A model generated the notes under the pieces. It worked only from the letters and a program-made list of their open reading frames with translations. It was not told where the DNA came from and searched no databases. From Kovacikia minuta CCNUW1 (GTDB taxonomy: Bacteria > Cyanobacteriota > Cyanobacteriia > Leptolyngbyales > Leptolyngbyaceae), in NCBI RefSeq assembly GCF_020091585.1, contig NZ_CP083582.1:3224001-3288000 (forward strand): DNA of 64,000 bases. The letters are read 5' to 3'. Every line of letters begins with the position of its first letter. Position 1 is the stretch's first letter. A program made the translations under genes and the position numbers. Below are positions 25,666 through 35,749 of the stretch, piece after piece.

Positions 25666-25773
25666 TTCCCTTAGTCCTGCTCTGAATTAGTTTTGAGTTT
25701 TAAGTTTAAGGGATGGGTTACAGAATTAGATTGATTCAAAAACCCATCACTCAAGACTCAGCGTCAGTGCCCG

Positions 25774-26568
25774 TTACTCTTCCGTATCCTCATCTTCCTC
25801 AGGAATGAACGAGGTGTCGTTATCTTCGTAATCGAACTCTTCTTCAGCGCCGTCGTAATCTTCGTAATCGTCCTCAGCCTCAAGCTCGCCGTGCCGACCT
25901 TCGTAGATCGCATCTGCCAATTTGCCTACTATTAGCTTAATCGACCGGATGGCATCATCGTTGGCAGGAATGGGAACATCCACCACATCAGGGTCGCAAT
26001 TGGTATCCAGGAGGGAGACGATCGGAACCCCTAATTTCTGACATTCCTGGACTGCGTTATATTCCCGTCGCTGGTCCACAATCACGACAATATCAGGAAC
26101 TTTCCGCATTGCCTTAATGCCACCCAAATATTTTTGCAGCTTCTCCAACTCTCGCCGCAACACAGAGGCTTCTTTCTTGGGCAGCAAGTCCAAGGCTCCC
26201 GTTTCTTCCCGGCGTTCTAACTCTTTCAACCGCTCGACTCGGGTTTTGATCGTTACCCAGTTAGTCAGCATCCCACCGAGCCAACGCTGATTGACGTAAT
26301 AAGCGCCACAGCGGGAAGCTTCCTGAGCGATAATTCCAGCAGCCTGCCGCTTAGTACCAATAAAAAGAAACCGTTTTCCCTGCTCGGACGCATCCCGAAC
26401 GTAGCTATAAGCCTGATCCATCAACTGGGCAGTCTGCACCAAATCAATGATATGCACTCCATTACGGGAGGTGTAGATGTAGGGGTCCATCTTGGGATTC
26501 CAACGACGGGTTTGATGCCCAAAGTGAACTCCCGACTCTAGCAATTGAGCCAACGAAACAACTGGCAT
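25774..26568 (-). CDS. rpsB: 30S ribosomal protein S2
   Basis: Component of the small ribosomal subunit. The protein has standard S2 features: [19 protein letters not shown], the coiled-coil middle, and [27 protein letters not shown]. Length 264 aa includes an acidic tail (about 235-264, [12 protein letters not shown] and following) common in cyanobacterial S2. First gene of the rpsB-tsf pair. A conserved-looking hairpin leader at 26634-26683 may control it. Confidence 0.97.
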   Translation of the reverse strand: MPVVSLAQLLESGVHFGHQTRRWNPKMDPYIYTSRNGVHIIDLVQTAQLMDQAYSYVRDASEQGKRFLFIGTKRQAAGIIAQEASRCGAYYVNQRWLGGMLTNWVTIKTRVERLKELERREETGALDLLPKKEASVLRRELEKLQKYLGGIKAMRKVPDIVVIVDQRREYNAVQECQKLGVPIVSLLDTNCDPDVVDVPIPANDDAIRSIKLIVGKLADAIYEGRHGELEAEDDYEDYDGAEEEFDYEDNDTSFIPEEDEDTEE

Positions 26569-26633
26569 ATTAGTTTTTACTCCTTTCGGGTTAATCCTCC
26601 ACCCAGGTGCATTTCTGTTGAAGCTTTCAGCCT

Positions 26634-26683
26634 TTAGTGCTCAGCTTTTAGCATTTCTTCCGTTGCTAAAAGCGAACCACTAA
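26634..26683 (-). promoter_or_regulatory. Stem-loop in rpsB 5' leader
   Basis: On the minus strand TTAGTG pairs with CACTAA, and, after a symmetric internal loop, CTTTTAGC pairs with GCTAAAAG around an ACGGAAGAAAT loop. It lies 66-115 bases upstream of the rpsB ATG. It could be an S2 autoregulatory site or a dispersed repeat hairpin. Confidence 0.45.
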
Positions 26684-26936
26684 TGACTAATTGCTATTTC
26701 CAGAAACACCCGAAATCCTGGATGTGCGGTTTTTTGACAACTTCTCTAGGATAACACAGCACAAAGGCTTTCTTGGCGTTTCCCTTGAACAATTTGGAGC
26801 AAGGGTAGGGAGTGGGGAGTAGGGAAAGAATAAAACAAACTCCCTCACACTCCCACCTCTCTCATCTTTCCTACCTTCCCTCTCCTTCATCCCTCATCCC
26901 CCCTCCCTCATCCCTCATCCCTTAACTTTGTATCCT

Positions 26937-27164
26937 TCATCCTTCATCCTTTATCCTTTCCCCCTCCCTCATCCCCAATTCCCAAAAAAGAAGGGGAAGC
27001 TGGTTGGCTTCCCCTGGTTGGTTTTGATTGTCGGATTGTTCCTTGAGTTTTTTCCGTAGTGATTGAAACTGTTTGCGGCGCTGGCGTTGACGGGCAGAAC
27101 CGCCTTTGCCTTTGTCATTCCGTCCCTCTCGGCGGGGGGACTCCCATCGTTTGAGTCGGGTCAT
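26937..27164 (-). CDS. Possible small basic protein
   Basis: From the ATG at 27164: MTRLKRWESPRREGRND, then a K/R/Q-rich stretch (SARQRQRRKQFQSLRKKLKE), about 75 aa. The basic, low-complexity composition and an end inside a heptamer array make it doubtful. Kept because the N-terminal half does not derive from repeats and the start is clean. No function proposed. Confidence 0.25.
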   Translation of the reverse strand: MTRLKRWESPRREGRNDKGKGGSARQRQRRKQFQSLRKKLKEQSDNQNQPGEANQLPLLFWELGMREGERIKDEG

Positions 27165-27492
27165 AGCTAAATAATAAGTGGTAGGGGTTAGAGGTAAAGT
27201 TCCAATGAATTGGGGAGTTGAGGGCAAGTCAACAACCATCTCCATTCTACAAAACTCCCGGCTAAAGCATCGCTCACCCAATCCCAGAATCGGGTTTCTT
27301 CGATCTGAGTAACGAGATTCTGGTCTTCCAGAACAGAGACCCAGTTTCCTGACCTGCATTCTAGCCTCTTGTTTTGATACAGTCTTTGCTTGATAGATTC
27401 CGGATAATCCAGATGCCAGGCAGATTTCCAGACCAATGGGGGCAAATTGGGTCAGGAGCCAGGAGCCAAAGTCCCTACTCCCTGCCCCCCTG

Positions 27493-28593
27493 CTATCCCT
27501 CACCGAAGGTTTTGCGGATTAGGTCTGCTAACCGTTCGGCGCTGTCAGGCACAGCCAAACTCGCCGCTTTCTCTGCCATTGTTTGCAGGGTTCCTTTACC
27601 TTCCATCCCTAGAGGCTGCTCCTTCAGCAGATGCAAGACCTGTGTTTTGACTGTTTCAGGTATCAGGTCAGACTGCTGAACCATCAGAGCTGCCCCAGCT
27701 TCAACAAAAATCGCAGCATTGTAGGTTTGATGATCTTCAGCCGCGAAGGGATAGGGAATCAGAATGGATGGCGTTTGGGTCATGGCTAATTCAGTTAAGG
27801 TTCCCGCTCCCGCACGACTAATGACTAAATCGGCTCGGTGTAATAATCCCGCCATATTGGTGTAGAAGGGCAGTGGAAAGTAATGGGGATGTTGAAGGGT
27901 TTTGGCATCGGGGTCGTTGTCTCCGGTTTGATGAACAATCCAGATGCCTTCTTCCAGCCAGGCTGGAGCACATTGGCGTACCAGCTTGTTGACAGCAACA
28001 GCGCCCTGACTACCCCCTACCACTGCTATCAAGGGAACGTTTGCCGGAATGGGTAGATCTGACAGAGGGGTAACCTCATCTGCCTTGACAAGAAATTGTG
28101 CCCGGACTGGGGTTCCTACACAAATGGTTTTGGCACGGGGTAGGTACTGAGCCGCTGCTTCAAACCCCAGAGCGACGGTAGTACACAGTGGACCAAGTAA
28201 GCGAGTAACTTTTCCGGGCAGGGCGTTGGATTCATGAAGGATAATGGGCAAGCCGAGAGAGCGGGCGGCGATCGCCGCTGGAGCCGCAATATACCCTCCA
28301 GTCGTAAACACGCCCTGAAATTTTCCCCGTTGCAACAACCGCCGTACCTGCCAGATGGAGCGAATGAGTTTCCCTAAGACCCGCAAAGAATCAAACCCTC
28401 GTTTTTGGAAGCCTTCTACAGAAACGGTATGGAGGGGATATTGGGAGGGAAGAAGTTGGTTTTCCAGGCGATCGGGAACACCCAACCATTCAATCTGGTA
28501 GTCTGGTAGCTGCTCGGCAACCGCGATCGCCGGAAATAGATGGCCTCCGGTGCCGCTGGCTGCAATTAGTAACCGGGTCGGTGAAGTCTTCAC
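27493..28593 (-). CDS. murG: UDP-N-acetylglucosamine--N-acetylmuramyl-(pentapeptide) pyrophosphoryl-undecaprenol GlcNAc transferase
   Basis: Final cytoplasmic step of peptidoglycan precursor synthesis: adds GlcNAc to lipid I to make lipid II at the membrane. The GT-B fold is evident. The N-terminal glycine loop is [17 protein letters not shown], the second domain begins [18 protein letters not shown], and the nucleotide-sugar site includes [39 protein letters not shown]. Length 366 aa is normal. Start is GTG at 28593. No division-cluster neighbours are present, which is usual in cyanobacteria. Confidence 0.95.
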   Translation of the reverse strand: MKTSPTRLLIAASGTGGHLFPAIAVAEQLPDYQIEWLGVPDRLENQLLPSQYPLHTVSVEGFQKRGFDSLRVLGKLIRSIWQVRRLLQRGKFQGVFTTGGYIAAPAAIAARSLGLPIILHESNALPGKVTRLLGPLCTTVALGFEAAAQYLPRAKTICVGTPVRAQFLVKADEVTPLSDLPIPANVPLIAVVGGSQGAVAVNKLVRQCAPAWLEEGIWIVHQTGDNDPDAKTLQHPHYFPLPFYTNMAGLLHRADLVISRAGAGTLTELAMTQTPSILIPYPFAAEDHQTYNAAIFVEAGAALMVQQSDLIPETVKTQVLHLLKEQPLGMEGKGTLQTMAEKAASLAVPDSAERLADLIRKTFGEG

Positions 28594-28774
28594 GATCGCT
28601 GCTCCGAAGCTTGCTGGCAGAGTAGAATCAAATCAATCATTCCCAGGTTTAGCCAAATTAGGTTAAAGTTCTGACCGATTGAGATCGGGGGGAGTCATCC
28701 GGTCAGCGTTTAGATAATAGATCGCAAATTGTACCTCTAACGCCCGATAACCTGTCCACTTAACCACCAAATCC

Positions 28775-29629
28775 ATGCGTAAGTCCTTGAATCGTCCATC
28801 GCAAAGTGCTCAACACAGCATTCTCTTGCACCAAGCGAAACCGCGGCACTGGAAACCCTTTTTAATTACGCTGGGCTTAGTCACTACCTTGGGAGCGGTG
28901 CTTCATTCTGGAGTTGTCAGGGCACAAAAAGCCGAAGCAGTTCCTCCTCCAGAACTGACCAATGCCATTTCCCAAATTGATACCGCTGCCAGCAGCCATA
29001 ACGTTCAGAGTGTTTTGGAATATTACAGCCCCAACTTCACCCAGTCCGATGGTTTAACGCGCCAAACGTTAGGACAAGCCTTGACCGAACTGTGGAAACG
29101 CTATCCTGACCTGAAATATCAGACGGCTATAAAGTCCTGGAAACCCGAAGGAAAAGGGATTTCAGCCGAAACAGAAACCCGGATTACAGGCACTCAAAAG
29201 GTGGGAAACCGTGAATGGAAAATTGACTCTACCCTGCGATCGCGGCAGCTATTTGAAGACCAAAAAATTGTCCGGCAAGAAGTCTTAGCCGAAAAGAGCC
29301 AGATTACTTCTGGTAAAAATCCGCCGACTGTATTGCTGAATGCCCCAGAGCAGGTAAAACCTGGACAGCAGTTTAACTTCGATGCGATCGTCCAGGAGCC
29401 TCTGGGTAATGACCTGTTACTTGGCACAGCCCTGGAAGAACCCGTTAAACCGGATGGGTTTATCAACCCCACCACAGCAGACCTGGAGGTGCTCTCGGCA
29501 GGGGGCATCTACAAAGTTGGACGTGCCCCAACAACTCCCGAAAACCGTTGGCTTTCAGCCGTTCTGGTGCGCCAGGATGGAATGACTTTGGTAACCCAAA
29601 GGGTAAATGTGGTTGGGGAGAAGAAGTAG
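28775..29629 (+). CDS. Predicted exported NTF2/SnoaL-fold protein
   Basis: A 284-aa protein with a basic N-terminus and one hydrophobic segment (PFLITLGLVTTLGAVLHSGVV, about 29-49) ending near a possible cleavage site, so exported or anchored. Residues about 60-170 look like an NTF2-fold domain (SSHNVQSVLEYYSPNFTQSD, LWKRYPDLKYQ). A second, beta-rich domain follows (TVLLNAPEQVKPGQQFNFDAIV) resembling an immunoglobulin-like fold. Related proteins occur in cyanobacteria without known function. The gene diverges from murG, and a heptamer array follows the stop. Confidence 0.7.
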   Translation: MRKSLNRPSQSAQHSILLHQAKPRHWKPFLITLGLVTTLGAVLHSGVVRAQKAEAVPPPELTNAISQIDTAASSHNVQSVLEYYSPNFTQSDGLTRQTLGQALTELWKRYPDLKYQTAIKSWKPEGKGISAETETRITGTQKVGNREWKIDSTLRSRQLFEDQKIVRQEVLAEKSQITSGKNPPTVLLNAPEQVKPGQQFNFDAIVQEPLGNDLLLGTALEEPVKPDGFINPTTADLEVLSAGGIYKVGRAPTTPENRWLSAVLVRQDGMTLVTQRVNVVGEKK

Positions 29630-29735
29630 GGGGTAGGTGTCAGGTGTCAGGTATCAGGCATCAGCCACGAGTGACTGATGCCTGATACCTAATGACCGAT
29701 GGTTAACTTAGAACTCAAAACTTAGAACTCAAAAC
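29625..29735. repeat. Heptamer repeat array
   Basis: GGTGTCA/GGTATCA units and an inverted TGATGCCTGATACC arm, then repeats of AACTTAGAACTCAAA. It separates two convergent genes and may act as a terminator. Confidence 0.6.
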
Positions 29736-30842
29736 TTACACACTGGTATAAACCTGCTTGTAATACGCCTGGTATTCAGGGGAAAGCAGGGGTTGCCACC
29801 AGTTGCGGTGGGTTAAGTACCACTGCACCGTTTTGCGGAGACCGCTTTCGACGGTTTCGGCAGGAGTCCAGCCGATTTCGGTTCTCAGTTTAGTGGCATC
29901 GATCGCATATCGGCGATCGTGACCAGGGCGGTCTTTGACAAAGGTAATCAGCTTGTGAGCCGGACGCACGGGCAAATCGGTCGCTAACTCGTCCATTAAC
30001 TCGCAAAGTTTGTGAACCAGGTCAATGTTCTTGACTTCATTGTTGCCGCCGATGTTGTAGGTTTCTCCCGGTTTGCCCCGGTGCAGAACCGCATCGATCG
30101 CGCTGCAATGATCTTCCACATAGAGCCAGTCGCGGATGTTTTGCCCATCTCCATAGACGGGTAACCCTTTACCCATCAGGATATTGATGCACATCAGCGG
30201 AATTAATTTTTCGGGGAAGTGATAGGGACCGTAATTGTTGGAACAGTTGGTCATCAAGGTCGGTAGCCCATAGGTATGATAGTATGCCCGTACCAAATGG
30301 TCACTTCCCGCTTTAGACGCCGAGTAGGGGCTATTGGGGGCATAGGGAGTGGTTTCCGAAAATCCTGGATCATTCGGATTCAGACTGCCATACACCTCAT
30401 CCGTTGAAACATGATGGAAGCGAAAGTGAGTTGGTTGTCCATTCGTCAGCCAGTATTGCCGAAAAGCCTCCAGCAAAGTAAAAGTACCTATCACATTGGT
30501 GCGCACAAAGGCGTCGGGTCCCAAAATAGAACGATCGACATGGGACTCTGCGGCAAAGTGGGCAAGAATATCAATTCCTTCTTCCTGGAGTAGCGCATCA
30601 ATCAGGGGGCGATCGCAGATATCCCCCTGCACAAACCGCAAATTCGCCCATCCCTCCAGCCCTGCCAAATTATTGCGATTACCGGCATAGGTAAGGGCAT
30701 CCAACACGACGATGCGATCGCCCGGATACTGCTGACACCAATAATGCACAAAGTTAGAGCCAATAAAACCCGCCCCTCCTGTGACTAGAATAGTTCGGGG
30801 TTCTCTTGATAGCGCTTGATTCTGTTCCACAACGAGCCTCAT
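29736..30842 (-). CDS. rfbB: dTDP-glucose 4,6-dehydratase
   Basis: Second step of dTDP-L-rhamnose synthesis, making dTDP-4-keto-6-deoxyglucose. A short-chain dehydrogenase fold with [15 protein letters not shown] for NAD+, [10 protein letters not shown], the catalytic VSTDEVYG, and [15 protein letters not shown] (Y-x-x-x-K). Length 368 aa is normal. ATG at 30842. It is the third gene of the minus-strand order rfbC-rfbA-rfbB; 130 bases with a heptamer array separate it from rfbA. Product likely feeds surface polysaccharide. Confidence 0.96.
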   Translation of the reverse strand: MRLVVEQNQALSREPRTILVTGGAGFIGSNFVHYWCQQYPGDRIVVLDALTYAGNRNNLAGLEGWANLRFVQGDICDRPLIDALLQEEGIDILAHFAAESHVDRSILGPDAFVRTNVIGTFTLLEAFRQYWLTNGQPTHFRFHHVSTDEVYGSLNPNDPGFSETTPYAPNSPYSASKAGSDHLVRAYYHTYGLPTLMTNCSNNYGPYHFPEKLIPLMCINILMGKGLPVYGDGQNIRDWLYVEDHCSAIDAVLHRGKPGETYNIGGNNEVKNIDLVHKLCELMDELATDLPVRPAHKLITFVKDRPGHDRRYAIDATKLRTEIGWTPAETVESGLRKTVQWYLTHRNWWQPLLSPEYQAYYKQVYTSV

Positions 30843-30869
30843 TGCAAGATTTTGAATTTGTGTGATTGG

Positions 30870-30925
30870 TAATCGGGGAGTGGGGAAGAGGGAGAAAGGG
30901 GATAGAGGAGAGTAGTTTAGAACTT
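30870..30925. repeat. G/A-rich heptamer array between rfbA and rfbB
   Basis: GGGGAGT, GGGGAAG, AGGGAGA and AAGGGGA units in tandem, next to CTTAGGATTCAAAACTTAAAAC. Confidence 0.5.
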
Positions 30926-30972
30926 AGGATTCAAAACTTAAAACTCGTTTATCCTTTTCCTGCACCTTCCAC

Positions 30973-32046
30973 CTATGTCAATTCAATTTGGGAATCGTCT
31001 CCAATCATGAATCGGAGCGCTTTAGGGCGCTGGGGTGCAGCTCGGAGCTGGGCACGTTGACCAATGACACTATCTACAATTCGTTGATGAATCCCCGTCA
31101 TCTTGGCACCCTGGAGAACAACGCTATGCTCCAGGTCAATGTCAATCAGGGTGACCTGATCCGCGATGCTGCTATAGGGACCGATAAAGCAATTTTCCAA
31201 ATAACAGTTGTTGCCAATTGTGACAGGACCCCGCACAGTGCAATTAATTAATCGGGAGCCAGTTCCAATATGTACCCGTCCAAAGGTTTTGCTTTGTTCA
31301 TCAACTTCACCCGCGATATCTGACTTGAGGCGAGTGTCTAGAATAATTTGGTTGGCTTCCAGGAGATCGTCTTTCTTGCCTGTGTCTAACCACCAACCCT
31401 CAATTTGGCGGGCTTCGACATGGGTTTGATGGTTGATCAAATCCTGAATGGCGTCGGTGATTTCTAGCTCGCCTCGGGCAGAGGGTTGGATGCGATCGAT
31501 CGCCGCATGAATAGTATTAGCAAAGAAATAGATACCGACCAACGCCAGATTAGAGGGAGGAACTTTTGGCTTTTCGACCAGGTGCAACACCCGTCCCTGA
31601 TCATCGACCTGGGCAACTCCAAAGGAAGTTGGGTTAGGCACCGGACGCAGCAGAATCATGGCATCCATGTGCTGTTCTTTGAAGCTATTTAGGAATTCGC
31701 CTAGTTCGCTCTGAATCAGGTTATCTCCCAGGTACATGACAAAGGGCGAATCTCCCAGAAATGGACGGGCTACCTTAACCGCGTGAGCCAGCCCGGCGGG
31801 TTTTTCCTGAAGAATGTAGGTGATGTTGGCACCGAAGCGATCGCCATCCCCCGTTTTTGTCCTGACCTCATCTCCTGTTTCGGGACTGATGATGATGCCA
31901 ATGTCTGTAATACCCGCTGCCACAATGGCTTCAATTCCGTACCAGAGAATTGGTTTGTTGGCGACTGGAACGAGTTGCTTGGCTCCTGTGTAGGTCAGAG
32001 GTCGCAGGCGTGTGCCTTTTCCACCACTGAGAATGATTGCTTTCAT
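30973..32046 (-). CDS. rfbA: Glucose-1-phosphate thymidylyltransferase, long (RmlA-long) type
   Basis: First step of the dTDP-sugar pathway: Glc-1-P plus dTTP gives dTDP-glucose. Nucleotidyltransferase signature GGKGTRLRPLTYTGAKQLVPVANKP. The C-terminal 110 residues are a left-handed beta-helix (INCTVRGPVTIGNNCYLENCF, GPYSSIADQVTLIDIDLEHSV), which marks the long form (357 aa) rather than the ~290-aa E. coli type. 26 bases separate it from rfbC upstream, so they are cotranscribed. Confidence 0.93.
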   Translation of the reverse strand: MKAIILSGGKGTRLRPLTYTGAKQLVPVANKPILWYGIEAIVAAGITDIGIIISPETGDEVRTKTGDGDRFGANITYILQEKPAGLAHAVKVARPFLGDSPFVMYLGDNLIQSELGEFLNSFKEQHMDAMILLRPVPNPTSFGVAQVDDQGRVLHLVEKPKVPPSNLALVGIYFFANTIHAAIDRIQPSARGELEITDAIQDLINHQTHVEARQIEGWWLDTGKKDDLLEANQIILDTRLKSDIAGEVDEQSKTFGRVHIGTGSRLINCTVRGPVTIGNNCYLENCFIGPYSSIADQVTLIDIDLEHSVVLQGAKMTGIHQRIVDSVIGQRAQLRAAPQRPKALRFMIGDDSQIELT

Positions 32047-32072
32047 AAGTAGAAAATCTGTAGGGGTTAGGG

Positions 32073-32618
32073 TTACGAGTAGACATCAGCGCTCATGAAA
32101 GGCAGCCCTGCTTGATCCTTTGCAGACAGAATGGGTTCCACTGCTAGAGGCCAGTTGATCGCCAGATCGGGGTCATTCCAGAGAATTGATCGCTCATGCT
32201 GGGGAGCGTAGTAATCGGTTGCCTTATACAAAACTTCAGCCACTTCTGAAATAACCAGAAACCCGTGGGCAAACCCTGCGGGAACCCAAAACAACCGCTT
32301 GTTTTCGGCACTTAATAAACAACCGACCCACTGCCCAAACGTTGGTGAACCCTTACGAATGTCTACAGCGACATCAAATATGGTGCCCACAACTGCCCGC
32401 ACAAGCTTACCCTGGGGCTGCTGAATTTGATAATGTAAGCCTCGTAGGACGTTTTGACAGGAACGGGAATGGTTGTCCTGAACAAACCGGGCTGTTATCC
32501 CCGTTTTCTCTGCAAAAGCGTGCTCGTTGTAGCTTTCAAAGAAAAAACCGCGCTCATCTCCAAAAACACGAGGTTCAATAATTAGTACATCGGGTATGTC
32601 TGTGGGTAAAATATTCAT
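32073..32618 (-). CDS. rfbC: dTDP-4-dehydrorhamnose 3,5-epimerase
   Basis: Epimerises dTDP-4-keto-6-deoxyglucose at C3 and C5. Cupin (RmlC) fold with EPRVFGDERGFFFESYNE, FVQDNHSRSCQNVLRGLHYQ, KLVRAVVGTIFDVAVDIR and WVPAGFAHGFLV; the catalytic His and Tyr positions are present. ATG at 32618 gives 181 aa, the family norm; an in-frame start at 32672 would add an unconserved leader. First gene of the rfbC-rfbA-rfbB set. rfbD is not in the window. Confidence 0.93.
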   Translation of the reverse strand: MNILPTDIPDVLIIEPRVFGDERGFFFESYNEHAFAEKTGITARFVQDNHSRSCQNVLRGLHYQIQQPQGKLVRAVVGTIFDVAVDIRKGSPTFGQWVGCLLSAENKRLFWVPAGFAHGFLVISEVAEVLYKATDYYAPQHERSILWNDPDLAINWPLAVEPILSAKDQAGLPFMSADVYS

Positions 32619-33250
32619 CGCCCTTTCCTCATAACACCTAGCGCCATAAGATTTCCAAAATTCTTCATTCACCCACCCTATAAGTTCCCATTAACGAAGC
32701 TGTAGCATTCCTCAGTCATTTGTTAAAAGTAGAACGCTGTGTGAATAAGGCTTCTCCTGAAATTTTTCTAGGAAGTTTTCTTGCAACTTAAAGTAAAACC
32801 GCTACGCAGCCAACTATCAATTTTTATCGCCTGTGAAGCAGAAATCTCCAAGGGTTCTGGCGAGTCTTTACCGAAAAATAAATCTATACATCAGCGAAAA
32901 AAGATAGAGATAAGGTTGCTTCCAGGGTTGAAGTATCTTCTGGACAAATATTCCAGCCTCCCTACCCTAGGTAAACATACATTGAATTCTGTAAACTTTT
33001 GATGGAGAATTCCGCGTTCACACCGGAAGTCTTTCTCTCTACTTTTCCCTCTAAGTTACAGGATGACGACAATTGATGCGGATCTGTATCTTAGCTAACA
33101 ACGTTTAGGGACTCTGAAGAAATAACGTCATGTTCTGTAGTCGTCAGCGGTGAGCCATCCGTTTACTCTGCCTAGTGATAGCCCATAGCAGATGGCTGAT
33201 AACTTCTCCTTTGTGTCAATCCTGATTATGCCAATGGTTCCTTAATTTCT
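32619..33250. other. Spacer upstream of rfbC and 2OG oxygenase
   Basis: About 630 bases between divergent genes. One open frame (32781-33002) has no family resemblance and poor composition. Promoters for both flanking genes must lie here, but no boxes or repeats stand out. Confidence 0.5.
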
Positions 33251-34207
33251 ATGGCTTTTCGTTGCATCCCAGTGATTGATGTCAGTCGGTTGCGCTCTAA
33301 GAACATTGACGATCGCAAAGACGTCGCCGTAGAAATGGGTCAGGCATCGCACGAAGTGGGATTTTTCTACATCACTAACCACGGAATTGAGGATGCCATT
33401 ATTGAGCAAACCCTTGCTGAAACGAAGCGGTTTTTTGATCTGCCGCTGGAAGTGAAAAATCAGGTGACGATCGCCAACTCCCCAATTTCACGCGGATTTG
33501 AACCCATCGGCTACCAAACACTGGACCAAAACGCAGCGCCTGATTTTAAGGAAGGCTTTTATATCGGCGTCGAACGGGGGATAAACGATCCGCTCGTTCA
33601 GGCGGGCACACCCAACCACGGTGCTAATCAATGGCTCCCAGACCTGCCTGGTTGGCGCGTGCAGATGGAACAGTACTTCGCGCTTATGTCAGGGTTGTCC
33701 CGGTTGCTCTTGCGTGGGTTGGCACTTTCCCTGGAAGTCGATGAACACTACTTTGATGCTGCGATCGACAATCCAATGGCAATTCTGCGGTTGCTTCACT
33801 ATCCGCCTCAATCCGTTCATGCGCCTGCCGACCAGTGGGGGTGTGGCACCCACACCGACTGGGGCACCATCACCATTCTGCTGCAAGACCAGGTCGGAGG
33901 ATTGGAAGTCCGCACTCCGGATGGCAACTGGGTTCAAGCCAAGCCTATTCCTGGCACATTTGTAATCAACCTGGGTGATATGATGGCACGCTGGACGAAC
34001 GACTATTACCAATCTACTCCCCATCGCGTCGTTAATCGATCGGGCAAAGAACGGTATTCCATTCCATTCTTCTTTGACGCCAACTATCACGCCCTGGTGG
34101 AGTGTATTCCCACCTGCCAGAGTCCTGAGAACCCACCCCGATATGCCCGGATCACAGCTGGAGAACACATTGTGGAGATGTACCGCAGGACCTATGGGAA
34201 TGGGTGA
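33251..34207 (+). CDS. Isopenicillin N synthase-like 2-oxoglutarate/Fe(II) oxygenase
   Basis: A non-haem iron dioxygenase. N-terminal DIOX_N region: IPVIDVSRLR, EVGFFYITNHGI, and a conserved DLPLEVKNQV. The double-stranded beta-helix carries HTDWGTITILLQD (His and Asp iron ligands) and STPHRVVNRSGKERYSIPFFFD (third His, and Arg-x-Ser for 2-oxoglutarate). Length 318 aa is typical. The substrate is unknown. The amidohydrolase downstream on the same strand acts on purine-like rings in its family, so a role in modified-purine or N-heterocycle breakdown is possible. Confidence 0.9.
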   Translation: MAFRCIPVIDVSRLRSKNIDDRKDVAVEMGQASHEVGFFYITNHGIEDAIIEQTLAETKRFFDLPLEVKNQVTIANSPISRGFEPIGYQTLDQNAAPDFKEGFYIGVERGINDPLVQAGTPNHGANQWLPDLPGWRVQMEQYFALMSGLSRLLLRGLALSLEVDEHYFDAAIDNPMAILRLLHYPPQSVHAPADQWGCGTHTDWGTITILLQDQVGGLEVRTPDGNWVQAKPIPGTFVINLGDMMARWTNDYYQSTPHRVVNRSGKERYSIPFFFDANYHALVECIPTCQSPENPPRYARITAGEHIVEMYRRTYGNG

Positions 34208-34380
34208 TAGGTGGTAGGTGGTAGGTGTCAAGGAAAGGATAAGGGATAAAGGATACAACAATCTCATCTCCCCACTCAATCACCCCATTACCTCATCATG
34301 CCTACTTCCTACTTCCCGCCCAATACTTGATAATTGACAACTCGAAACTCTTTTATCCTTCATCCTTTATCCTTTCCCCT
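34205..34380. repeat. Heptamer arrays before the amidohydrolase gene
   Basis: GGTGGTA/GGTAGGT units after the oxygenase stop, then TATCCTT/CATCCTT units that run right up to the ATG at 34381, in place of a normal ribosome binding site. Confidence 0.65.
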
Positions 34381-35742
34381 ATGCCTACCCTCCTTGTCAA
34401 AAACATTCATACTCTGATAACAATGGACGCGGCGCGGCGGGAGATCCGCAATGGGGCGTTGTTTGTTCGCGATCGGGCGATCGAACAGGTGGGAACAACG
34501 CAGGAACTTCCCGCCACTGCTGATGAAGTGTTGGACTTGCAGGGGCGTTATCTGGTGCTTCCCGGTTTGGTCAATACGCACCACCATTTTTACCAAACCT
34601 TGACGCGGGTCGTTCCAGCGGCGCAGGATTGCGACCTATTCAATTGGTTAACCACGCTGTATCCCATTTGGGCAAAGTTGACGGCAGAGGGAGTTTATGT
34701 CAGCGCTCAGATGGCAGCAGCAGAATTGCTCCTGTCAGGTTGTACGACTGCCAGTGATCATCTTTACATTTACCCCAATGATTGCACGCTGGATGATGAA
34801 ATTCGGGCAGTTCAGGAAATAGGGATGCGGTTTCATGCCAGTCGAGGCAGCATGAGCGTGGGGGAAAGTCTAGGGGGACTGCCACCCGATTCGGTTGTGG
34901 AGAAGGAACCAGATATTCTGAAGGATTCGCAACGGTTAATCGAGCAGTATCATGACAATTCCCGCCATGCGATGACGCGAATTACGTTAGCGCCCTGCTC
35001 ACCCTTTTCGGTATCCCAGGACTTGATGCGAGAGTCGGCTAAGATGGCACGGCTGTATCCAGGGGTACGGCTCCATACCCATCTGGCAGAGAACAAATCG
35101 GATGTGACCTACAGCCTGGAAAACTTTGGCATGATTCCGGGGGACTATGCGGAGTCGGTGGGATGGCTGGGTGAGGATGTCTGGCATGCCCATTGTGTCC
35201 AACTCAGTGATGACTCAATCTTAAAGTTTGGCAAAACAGGGACGGGCGTTGCCCACTGCCCCTGTAGTAACATGCGGCTTGCCAGCGGCATTGCACCTAT
35301 CCGAAAGATGCTAGACCATAACGTGCCGGTTGGTTTGGGCGTCGATGGGTCTGCGTCTAACGATGCTGGAAATCTGATCCAGGAAGCCCGAACAGCATTT
35401 CTGCTTGCCCGTGTGCGCGATCGCGACGCTTCTGCCATAACTGCCAGGGAAATTTTGGAAATCGCTACCCTGGGGGGTGCTAAAGTGCTGGGCCGGGATG
35501 ATATCGGCTATCTCGCTCCGGGTATGTCAGCGGATTTTATTGCAATTAACTGCGATCGGCCCCAATTTGCTGGAGCGCATCACGATCTGGTTGCCGCCCT
35601 GATTTTCTGCCAGGTGCACTCGGTTGACTACAGCTTTATCAATGGCAAAAGGGTTGTTGATCAGGGGCGCTTGACCACTGTTGAACTGGAAACACTCGTC
35701 GAAAAAACCAATCGGATTGCTCAGGGAATGCTTGAAAGTTAG
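34381..35742 (+). CDS. Amidohydrolase, 8-oxoguanine deaminase-like
   Basis: Metal-dependent hydrolase of the cytosine/guanine deaminase group. Metal motif NTHHHFYQ near the N-terminus, then HTHLAENKSD, HCVQLSDD, and GLGVDGSASND with the catalytic Asp. The segment QTLTRVVPAAQDCDLFNWLTTLYPIWAKL resembles characterised 8-oxoguanine deaminases and the hydroxyatrazine hydrolase AtzB. About 453 aa from the ATG at 34381 (MPTLLVKNIHTL), which starts the beta-sandwich properly; an upstream in-frame start at 34327 lies in repeats. 8-oxoguanine to urate is the likeliest reaction, but an s-triazine-like substrate is possible. Probably linked to the upstream oxygenase. Confidence 0.85.
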   Translation: MPTLLVKNIHTLITMDAARREIRNGALFVRDRAIEQVGTTQELPATADEVLDLQGRYLVLPGLVNTHHHFYQTLTRVVPAAQDCDLFNWLTTLYPIWAKLTAEGVYVSAQMAAAELLLSGCTTASDHLYIYPNDCTLDDEIRAVQEIGMRFHASRGSMSVGESLGGLPPDSVVEKEPDILKDSQRLIEQYHDNSRHAMTRITLAPCSPFSVSQDLMRESAKMARLYPGVRLHTHLAENKSDVTYSLENFGMIPGDYAESVGWLGEDVWHAHCVQLSDDSILKFGKTGTGVAHCPCSNMRLASGIAPIRKMLDHNVPVGLGVDGSASNDAGNLIQEARTAFLLARVRDRDASAITAREILEIATLGGAKVLGRDDIGYLAPGMSADFIAINCDRPQFAGAHHDLVAALIFCQVHSVDYSFINGKRVVDQGRLTTVELETLVEKTNRIAQGMLES

Positions 35743-35749
35743 AGCTAGA

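Larger units (their letters stand above)
26569..27492. other. Spacer between rpsB and murG with heptamer arrays
   Basis: About 920 bases. They contain the rpsB leader hairpin (26634-26683) and dense heptamer arrays on both strands (26805-26965, ATCCCTC/TTCATCC types). A possible small basic protein is discussed separately. The rest shows no coding signal. Confidence 0.6.

Noticed and set aside
32781-33002. Open frame of 73 aa in the rfbC upstream spacer
   Set aside because: No conserved motifs, biased composition and no convincing ribosome binding site.
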